37,702 nucleotides of DNA from Oscillospiraceae bacterium. GTDB lineage: Bacteria; Bacillota; Clostridia; Oscillospirales; Ruminococcaceae. The stretch is from positions 1-37,702 of the forward strand of contig JAFUNR010000043.1 of NCBI GenBank assembly GCA_017472965.1, written 5' to 3'. Numbering within the stretch: position 1 is the first letter of the stretch; every line of letters starts with the position of its first letter. Made by a program: the position numbers and the translations under genes. The notes under the pieces are model-generated. The model did no database searches, was not told where the DNA came from, and saw only the letters and a list, made by a program, of their open reading frames with translations. Of the stretch, positions 23,715-30,286 are shown one piece after another.

Positions 23715-25460
23715 ATGGAACTTCAGCTTGACCGTTTTACCGTGCAGCTGCAGCAGGGACAGAGCTGCACCCTTGCCGCCATCCGCGAGGATGACGGTGT
23801 GATGGAATACGATTTTCAGTTCCGCTGGACGCCGGAAAACGCCGCAAGGGATGATGCCTTCACTGTTTTCTGGATGGAACGCATCGGCGGAACGATGTAC
23901 AAATGGGATGCAGGCTGCCAGCTGAACCGGGATCTTACGCCGGCATGGGACGATACATTTTCTTCCATGCTCTCCATGCATGCGCCGGTGAGCTGTTTTT
24001 TTGACGGAAGGGATGCAAACCGCTTCTGCTGGGCGCTTTCCGAGTGCCGCAAGCTGGTGCAGCTGCGCAACGGCATACATGATCAGACCTGTACGATGAT
24101 CCCGCAGTTTGCTTTTCATACCCGGCAGTTCACCAACCGGTATGAAACGCAGATCACGCTGCGCATCGATAAACGCCCCGTCCCCATGCGGCGGGCTGTG
24201 GAGGATGTGGCAGCGTGGTGGGCGCAGATGCCCGGCAGAACGCCTATGCGTGTGCCTGACGCCGCGCGGGAGTCTCTGTACTCCTTCTGGTATTCCTTTC
24301 ATCAGGATATAAATGAAGTCGCGGTGGAGGAGGAGTGCCGCCGTGCCAAACAGCTGGGCTTTGAAGTATGCATCGTGGATGACGGCTGGCAGACGGAGGA
24401 CAGCGGGGGCGGGTACGCATTCTGCGGCGATTGGCAGCCCGCCCGCGGCAAATTCCCCGATATGGCTGCCCATGTAAAGCGGGTACATGACATCGGCATG
24501 AAATACATCCTGTGGTACGCTGTGCCGCTGATCGGTTACCAAAGTGCCCATTACCGGCATTTTCATGATACGTTGCTGCGGGATGTACCCTCACTTTCCG
24601 CCTCGCTGCTGGATCCCCGCTATCCGGAAGCCCGTGCCTTTTTGGCCGATACCTACAAAAAAGCGCTGTTGGAGTGGGATCTGGACGGCTTCAAGCTGGA
24701 TTTCATCGATACCTGGACGGATTCCCCCGATAACGCTCCTTTCAACGAGCGGATGGATATTCCCGCGCTGCAGGATGCGGTGGATGTGTGCATGACAGAG
24801 ATCGCCCGCGAGCTGCGGCAGATCAAGCCGGATATTCTGTTGGAATTCCGTCAGGCCTACATCGGCCCTCATATGAAGCAGTTCGGCAATATGTTCCGTG
24901 TCAGCGACTGTGCGGGCGACTATCTGAAAAACCGCGCCTCCATTCTGGATCTGCGCATGATGATGGGCGATCAGGCAGTACACTCCGATATGCTGATGCT
25001 GGCACCCTATGAGCAGCCGCAGATCAACGCGCTGCAGATCATCAGCTGTATGTTCGGCGTGCTGCAGTTTTCCGGCCGTCTGGATAAGCTGGATGAGCAG
25101 AGCCTGCGGATGTCCCGCTTCTGGCTGACCTTCTTTAAGGAGCACCGGGCGCTGCTGCAAAGCAAAAACCTGCAGACATACGAATCTCATCTGCTTTATA
25201 CCTGGGCCAAGGCGGCGCTGGGCAGTGAGTGCGCGGTGGGCGTGTACGCCATCGACAAATGCGTTCAGCCGGATGCGGCAGATACCGTTTACATCGCCAA
25301 CGGCTGCATGGGTGAACGGCTGCTCGTGGAGTTGGAGGGCAGTTACCGGGTGCAGGTGTTTGATTGCTTCGGCGAGGAGCAGGCCAGCTTTGAAAAGACC
25401 TTTGCCGGTGTGGAGTGTCTGGCTGTGCCGGTCGGCGGTCTGGTCATCCTGAAGAAGTAA
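23715..25460 (+). CDS. GH36-type alpha-galactosidase (melibiase-like)
   Basis: This 581-residue protein has a small beta-sandwich N-terminal domain and a TIM-barrel glycosidase domain. Clan GH-D signatures are present: CIVDDGWQTE at strand 2, the nucleophile in DGFKLDFID (D329) and the acid/base candidate in RVSDCAGDY (D398). Retaining enzymes of this group remove alpha-linked galactose or N-acetylgalactosamine from oligosaccharides such as raffinose or melibiose. It is shorter than classic GH36 (about 720 residues), so the exact subfamily is uncertain. There is no signal peptide, so it acts on imported sugars, yet no transporter is adjacent. The start follows AAAGGGGAAG. Confidence 0.85.
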   Translation: MELQLDRFTVQLQQGQSCTLAAIREDDGVMEYDFQFRWTPENAARDDAFTVFWMERIGGTMYKWDAGCQLNRDLTPAWDDTFSSMLSMHAPVSCFFDGRDANRFCWALSECRKLVQLRNGIHDQTCTMIPQFAFHTRQFTNRYETQITLRIDKRPVPMRRAVEDVAAWWAQMPGRTPMRVPDAARESLYSFWYSFHQDINEVAVEEECRRAKQLGFEVCIVDDGWQTEDSGGGYAFCGDWQPARGKFPDMAAHVKRVHDIGMKYILWYAVPLIGYQSAHYRHFHDTLLRDVPSLSASLLDPRYPEARAFLADTYKKALLEWDLDGFKLDFIDTWTDSPDNAPFNERMDIPALQDAVDVCMTEIARELRQIKPDILLEFRQAYIGPHMKQFGNMFRVSDCAGDYLKNRASILDLRMMMGDQAVHSDMLMLAPYEQPQINALQIISCMFGVLQFSGRLDKLDEQSLRMSRFWLTFFKEHRALLQSKNLQTYESHLLYTWAKAALGSECAVGVYAIDKCVQPDAADTVYIANGCMGERLLVELEGSYRVQVFDCFGEEQASFEKTFAGVECLAVPVGGLVILKK

Positions 25461-25528
25461 GACTTCTGCGGGGCAGAGCCTGTAAAAAGGGCAGCTGCGG
25501 CTGCCGTATCAAAGTTATACATCGAGAA

Positions 25529-25569
25529 CAAAAACCTCTGTGCGGCGCGTACCGTACAGAGGTTTTTGT
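25529..25569 (+). terminator. Bidirectional terminator between the GH36 and ligase genes
   Basis: A 16-bp stem with one G-T pair (25530-25545 with 25552-25567) has five A on its left arm and five T on its right. It serves both convergent transcription units. Confidence 0.9.
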
Positions 25570-25601
25570 TGGTGATTCATGGGTTTTGCGCCGGTGCCGC
25601 G

Positions 25602-28115
25602 TTATTTGTCCGCCGGACCGGCGGTGTCCGCGCCATCGCCGGTCAGACCCAGCGCGGCGGCGGCATCCTGCCGCATTTTGTATTTCAGGATCTTGCCCGC
25701 GGCGTTCATGGGGAAGCTGTCCACAAAGCGGATATAGCGGGGCACCTTGTGGCGTGCCATGCTGGCCTTGATGTAATCCGTCATCTCTTCGGCGGTGACC
25801 GAGCCGGGCTGCTTGAGGATGATGCAGGCCATGATCTCCTCGCCGTATTTTTTATCCGGCACACCGATGACCTGTACATCCTGCACTGCGGGATGGGTGT
25901 AGATGAATTCCTCGATCTCTTTGGGGTAGATGTTTTCGCCGCCGCGGATGATCATGTCCTTCAGCCGTCCGGTGATGCGATAGTTTCCGGCGGCATCGCG
26001 GCAGGCAAGGTCACCGGAATGCAGCCAGCCATCCGCATCCACCGTGTCCTTGGTGGCCTGCGGCATTTTGTAGTAGCCCTTCATGGTGTTGTAGCCCTTG
26101 GAGCAGAATTCGCCGTTGACGCCGTCAGGCACCTCGGCGCCGGTCTCGGGATCCACGATCTTGCAGCGCACATGGGGAAAAGCATAGCCTACCGTGTCGG
26201 TGCGCACATCCAGTGGATCCGTCCATGCGGACATGGTGGAGCCGGGGGCGGATTCCGTCTGGCCGTACACACTGACGATGCCGGTCATATTCATCTCGTC
26301 GGGGCGGGCGGCGCGGCGCATCAGCTCCGGCGGACAGCCTGCGCCGGCCATGATGCCGGTGCGCATATGGGAAAAATCGGTGGAGCGGTAGTCCGGGTGG
26401 TTGAACATGGCGATGAACATGGTGGGTACGCCGTTGAAGCAGGTGATCTTCTCCTGATTGATGCACGCCAGCGACGATTTGGCCGAGAAATACGGCAGCG
26501 GGCACAGCGTGGCACCGTGGGTCATGGAGGAGGTCATGGAGAGCACCATGCCGAAGCAGTGGAACATAGGCACCTGGATCATCATGCGGTCGGCGGTGGA
26601 AAGCCCCATGCGGTCGCCGATGCACTTGCCGTTGTTCACCACATTGTAGTGGGTGAGCATGACACCCTTGGGAAAGCCGGTGGTGCCGGAGGTGTACTGC
26701 ATATTGCACACATCGTTGGGTCTGACCGCCGCTGCCATACGGGCGATCTGCTCGGCGGGCACCAGCGTGCTGCGGGCCATGGCCTCGTCAAAGGTCAGAC
26801 AGCCCGGCTGACGGAAGCCCACCGTGACCACATTGCGCAGGAACGGCAGCCGCTTGCAGTGCAGCGGCTCGCCGGGCTTTGCTCCGGCGATCTCGGGGCA
26901 AAGCTCGTTGATGATGCCGCGGTAGTCGGAATCCAGACACGATTCGATCATCACCAGCGTGTGGGTGTCGGACTGGCGCAGCAGATACTCCGCCTCGTGA
27001 ATTTTATACGCGGTGTTCACCGTCACCAGCACCGCGCCGATTTTAGTGGCCGCCCAGAAGGTAATGTACCACGCGGGCACATTGGTGGCCCAGATGGCCA
27101 CCTTGCTGCCGGCCTTCACTCCCATGGACACCAGCGCCCGGGCAAAGCGATCCACATCCTGCCGGAATTCCTCGTAGGTGCGGGTGTAATCCAGCGTGGT
27201 GTATTTGAAGCAGTACTGGTCGGGGAATTCGTCCGCCACCCGGTCCAGCACCTGCGAGAAGGTCAGATCCAGCAGCTCGTCCTTTTTCCAGATGTACTGG
27301 CCGGTGCCGTCGTGATTGAAGTACAGGGTGCGCTTCATATCCCGGGTGGAGTGGAACCGGCTCATGTAGTTGACAAAGTAGGGGAAGATGACCTCGGGAT
27401 CCTGCAGATCCTCCAGCCATTCCGGCTTCCATTCCAGTGAGATGAAGCCGTCGTAGTTCACCGAGGAAAGCGCCCGCATCACATCGTCGATGGGCATGGA
27501 GCCTTCGCCGATCAGCTGGTAGACGCCCGCATCGTCGGAATCCCGCATATGCACATGGCAGACATAGCTGCCCAGATTCTTGATGGTGGCATCGCCGCTT
27601 TCGCCGTGGTCGCGGTAGGGATGGTGCACATCCCACAGCGCGGCCAGATGATCACTGGCAAAGTGATCCAGCAGGCTGCGCAGCCGGGCGGTATCGGCAT
27701 AGATGCCGCTGGTCTTGATCAGGATGCACACATCCAGCTCTTCTGCGGCGGCAAGCAGCTGCTCCAGTGCGGCGTATACCTGCGGCTCGTTATCCTGCAG
27801 GGCGCAGGCCACCACATAGGGCACCTGCATATTATGGGCGGTCTCCAGCAGCGGCAGCAGGGCGCCGGCCGCATCTTCGCCGGCGGAAAGATCGCAGGAG
27901 GTGTCGAAGCAGGGAATGGCCAGCTTCTTTTCGCGCAGCTGGCGCACGGTGGCGGTGGACTGGTATTTGTGGAACGGCCCGCCGCGTCCGGTCAGCTCCT
28001 GCTGCCGGTGCGGGTTGTACACCTCCACGCCGGCAAAGCCCATGTCCAGCGCGGTATCCAGCAGCTCGTCCCAGGCAAGTCCCGGCCAGCCGCGGGTGGA
28101 AAAGGAAAGCTTCAT
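25602..28115 (-). CDS. Fusion of a sugar-isomerase-like TIM barrel with an AMP-forming acyl-CoA ligase
   Basis: This 837-residue protein joins two normally separate families. Residues 1 to about 240 form an AP-endonuclease-2/sugar phosphate isomerase-epimerase type TIM barrel with DVHHPY, CHVHMRDSDD, IGEGSMPIDDV and FISLEW (E228). The position usually held by the first metal-binding Glu reads ILIKTSG, with Lys instead. Residues from about 275 form a complete acyl-CoA synthetase with YTSGTTGFPKG (about 470), VYGQTESAP, SGDLACRD, GRLKDMIIRGGENIYPKEIE and the C-terminal AAGKILKYKM lysine. The gene overlaps the LeuA-like gene by ATGA and lies under its Leu-type T-box. I infer activation of a carboxylic acid tied to leucine supply, with isovalerate the leading candidate. 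Confidence 0.85.
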   Translation of the reverse strand: MKLSFSTRGWPGLAWDELLDTALDMGFAGVEVYNPHRQQELTGRGGPFHKYQSTATVRQLREKKLAIPCFDTSCDLSAGEDAAGALLPLLETAHNMQVPYVVACALQDNEPQVYAALEQLLAAAEELDVCILIKTSGIYADTARLRSLLDHFASDHLAALWDVHHPYRDHGESGDATIKNLGSYVCHVHMRDSDDAGVYQLIGEGSMPIDDVMRALSSVNYDGFISLEWKPEWLEDLQDPEVIFPYFVNYMSRFHSTRDMKRTLYFNHDGTGQYIWKKDELLDLTFSQVLDRVADEFPDQYCFKYTTLDYTRTYEEFRQDVDRFARALVSMGVKAGSKVAIWATNVPAWYITFWAATKIGAVLVTVNTAYKIHEAEYLLRQSDTHTLVMIESCLDSDYRGIINELCPEIAGAKPGEPLHCKRLPFLRNVVTVGFRQPGCLTFDEAMARSTLVPAEQIARMAAAVRPNDVCNMQYTSGTTGFPKGVMLTHYNVVNNGKCIGDRMGLSTADRMMIQVPMFHCFGMVLSMTSSMTHGATLCPLPYFSAKSSLACINQEKITCFNGVPTMFIAMFNHPDYRSTDFSHMRTGIMAGAGCPPELMRRAARPDEMNMTGIVSVYGQTESAPGSTMSAWTDPLDVRTDTVGYAFPHVRCKIVDPETGAEVPDGVNGEFCSKGYNTMKGYYKMPQATKDTVDADGWLHSGDLACRDAAGNYRITGRLKDMIIRGGENIYPKEIEEFIYTHPAVQDVQVIGVPDKKYGEEIMACIILKQPGSVTAEEMTDYIKASMARHKVPRYIRFVDSFPMNAAGKILKYKMRQDAAAALGLTGDGADTAGPADK

Positions 28116-29521
28116 ACCTCATCCTCCTCGTAAACGATCTTGTTCAGAGCGCTCAGATAGGCATGGATGCCCGCGCCGATGATATCGGTGGAGATGCCCC
28201 GGCCGGAGTATACCTTGCCGCCGGAGCGCAGCTTGACCACGGTCTGACCCATGGCCTCGCGGCCTTCGGTGACGGCCTGCAGCTGGAAATCATCCAGCTC
28301 GTAGTGGCAGCCGGTGATCTTCTCGATGGCGAGGAAGGCCGCATCGATGGGGCCGTCGCCGATGGTCACGCCCTCCACAGGCACGCCGTTTTTCAGCAGC
28401 TTGATATGGGCGGTGGCGGAGATGGTGTTGCCGGAGGTGACCACATAGGTGTCCAGCTTGTAGGTGGAGGGCACCTGCATGGCGGCGGAGGCCACGATCA
28501 CATCCAGCTCTCTGGCGCTGACGCGGTCGCGCTTTTCGGCAATGCTGCGGAAGGCGTCGTATACGCGGACAGCATCCTCTTCCGAAAGATCGTAGCCAAG
28601 TGCCTGTACCGCCTTGGTCACGGCGGCGATGTCATCGTGGACAGTCAGCCAGATGCCGGGATCTTCGGTGGAAACGCCGCCGAACAGCGAGTTTTTATTC
28701 TTGCCGGACTGGCACATCCATGTGATCTGCTCCGCAATGCGGCTCAGCTGGGTTACGCGGATGCCGGTGGAAGCCCCCACGGCCTCGCCTTTGGCGGCCA
28801 GCAGCCGGGCAATGCTGGCGAGGTTGGCGCTGCCAAGCGGGTAGGCGGCGGTTTTCAGCTCGCCCGCGCCTGCGCCCGCGGCAGCCACGGCACAGGCATT
28901 GGCCATGGCCAGCGTATCCGCACAGGAAACGCCCAGCGTCACATCCTGCAGCGCCGGCAGCGCGGCATACAGCTGCTGAATGAACCGGGTGAATTCGGCC
29001 GGCAGCATGGTGCCGGCGGTATCGCACAGCGTGATGGTGGCGGCGCCCGCCTCAATGGCGGTCTGCACCGCCTGCTGCAGAAAGGCGGGCTCACTGCGGG
29101 TGGCATCATCCGCCACAAATTCCACATCCGCGCACAGCGCACGGCAGGCGGCGACTGTTTCGCGTACAGCGGTCAGCATGGCCTCCGGCTTTTTGTGGAA
29201 AAGATATTCCATCTGCACCGGGCTCACCGGGGCACACACCTGCAGGCGGGGATGTCTTGCCTGCTGCAGTGCGCTCCAGGTCTGCTGCACGCTCTGGGCG
29301 TTCAGCTGTACCGGCACGGCCACGGCACTGTCCTGCACGGCGGCGGCGATGGATTTGATGCGCAGCGCATCGATGCGGGCATTCCGGATGCCCTCCAGCT
29401 CGATGAGATCCACGCCCAGCCGATCCAGCAGCTTGGCAAGCTCGATCTTTTCTTTGAAGGAAAGGGCGAAGCCCTCGCCGGTCTGCTTCATCGTGACGTC
29501 GCTGATGCGGATGTGTTTCAT
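28112..29521 (-). CDS. 2-isopropylmalate-synthase-like protein lacking canonical metal ligands
   Basis: This 469-residue protein has the LeuA layout: a DRE-TIM catalytic barrel (1 to about 290), a linker, and a C-terminal LeuA-type regulatory domain (about 335-460, VASAAMQVPSTYKLDTYVV onward). Family landmarks align without gaps, for example EDATRS as DDATRS and PDTVG as CDTAG, but the active-site residues are changed. The TLRDGEQ motif reads TMKQTGE, so the essential Arg becomes Lys and the metal Asp becomes Gln. The HCHND metal site reads SCADT. GxGERAGN reads YPLGSANL. Classical acetyl-CoA condensation is therefore doubtful. The ATG at 29521 follows AAAGGAG, and a T-box with a CTG (Leu) specifier precedes it. 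The protein could sense leucine or have a changed chemistry. Confidence 0.85.
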   Translation of the reverse strand: MKHIRISDVTMKQTGEGFALSFKEKIELAKLLDRLGVDLIELEGIRNARIDALRIKSIAAAVQDSAVAVPVQLNAQSVQQTWSALQQARHPRLQVCAPVSPVQMEYLFHKKPEAMLTAVRETVAACRALCADVEFVADDATRSEPAFLQQAVQTAIEAGAATITLCDTAGTMLPAEFTRFIQQLYAALPALQDVTLGVSCADTLAMANACAVAAAGAGAGELKTAAYPLGSANLASIARLLAAKGEAVGASTGIRVTQLSRIAEQITWMCQSGKNKNSLFGGVSTEDPGIWLTVHDDIAAVTKAVQALGYDLSEEDAVRVYDAFRSIAEKRDRVSARELDVIVASAAMQVPSTYKLDTYVVTSGNTISATAHIKLLKNGVPVEGVTIGDGPIDAAFLAIEKITGCHYELDDFQLQAVTEGREAMGQTVVKLRSGGKVYSGRGISTDIIGAGIHAYLSALNKIVYEEDEV

Positions 29522-29550
29522 GGTGTTGCTCCTTTGGGTCGTGTTTTGAT

Positions 29551-29834
29551 AAAAAAATCCCCGAGACCGCAGCTGCTGCGGTCTCAGGGACGAAACTGTG
29601 TTCGCGGTACCACCCTGATTATCCTTCCCGAAGCGGAAGGATCCCTCTCGGACTCCAACAAGTCCCAGCCTGTAACGGAGGCATCCGGACCCCATTACTG
29701 GCTTGCGCGTTCACAGGGCCGACTCGGGAACCAGACCGCACCGATCCTCTGCGCCGGCTCACACCTGCCGCCGGCTCTCTGGGGCGTTGAAAGGGAACGG
29801 GTTTTCCGTCATTGTCGTTTATGTATATGGGTAT
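29551..29834 (-). promoter_or_regulatory. T-box leader reading Leu (CTG)
   Basis: Read on the minus strand, this is a full T-box riboswitch. Stem I starts with GAC/GTC (GAC at 29816-29814), an internal loop, and GGAA/TTCC. The specifier CTG (29734-29732) sits one purine away from that helix. The AG bulge and GGTGTGAG terminal loop follow the family. The antiterminator box GGGTGGTACCGCG (29615-29603) has UGGU, matching a tRNA ending ACCA. A terminator stem (29561-29572 with 29576-29587) with a T7 run ends the leader. Low charged tRNA-Leu should allow read-through into the LeuA-like and ligase genes. The base after the specifier is G rather than the usual A. Confidence 0.88.
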
Positions 29835-29841
29835 ATGTGGC

Positions 29842-29870
29842 ATTTAACCACAAACAGCGGCCTTTGTCAA
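29842..29870 (-). promoter_or_regulatory. Promoter of the Leu T-box operon
   Basis: On the minus strand a perfect TTGACA and TTAAAT are separated by 17 nt. Transcription would start near 29834, just before Stem I. Confidence 0.68.
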
Positions 29871-29955
29871 TAAAAAAACCGGCGAAAAACAGGATATTTG
29901 ATAAAATTTACAAAAGACAGTATGAAAAAAGTGTCAGACTTTGTCAAAAAAATAT

Positions 29956-29984
29956 TTGACATTTGGGCGCGGAAGTGATAAAGT
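29956..29984 (+). promoter_or_regulatory. Promoter of the Ile T-box operon
   Basis: A perfect TTGACA and a weaker TAAAGT are separated by 17 nt, a few bases before Stem I of the T-box leader. Confidence 0.65.
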
Positions 29985-29990
29985 TATGCC

Positions 29991-30262
29991 AATACGAAAA
30001 AGGCTTTGACGAAGACGGTACGGCAGCAAAGCTTTCAGAGAGCCGGCGGCAGGTGTGAGCCGGCAGCAATGTGCCAGTGTACCCATCACTTCCGAGCCGG
30101 AGCGCCGAGTGTTCCGATACGCCAGGTGTTCCCGTCTGCCCGCGTTAAGGGCTAGGGCTTACTGGAGCCTAAAGGGACGGCGGAATGCCGTAATTTGAGT
30201 GGTACCGCGGGTTAGATACTCGTCTCATGGATGAAGTTTTTCCATGAGGCGGGTATTTTTTG
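29991..30262 (+). promoter_or_regulatory. T-box leader reading Ile (ATC)
   Basis: Stem I has GGCT (30002-30005) paired with AGCC (30095-30098), and GAAG (30011-30014) paired with CTTC (30089-30092). The specifier ATC (30085-30087) is followed by the conserved A. The AG bulge and GGTGTGAG apical loop are present. The antiterminator element GAGTGGTACCGCGG is at 30197-30210, with UGGU for an ACCA tRNA end. A terminator (CTCATGG 30224-30230 with CCATGAG 30242-30248) is followed by a T run. Shortage of charged tRNA-Ile should switch on the downstream ligase. A 28-nt apical stretch is identical to the divergent Leu leader. Confidence 0.93.
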
Positions 30263-30286
30263 ATTTTCAGGAAAGGGATGAGCATT

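Noticed and set aside
25566-29959. Two long plus-strand open frames (624 and 730 codons) opposite the ligase fusion and LeuA-like genes
   Set aside because: The His- and Gly-rich translations are typical antisense shadows. Minus-strand genes have start sites, coupling and a T-box.
29753-30064. A 28-nt inverted repeat that could mark a mobile element or invertible segment
   Set aside because: Both copies are the apical part of T-box Stem I, so RNA function explains them. No transposase, recombinase or target duplication is present.
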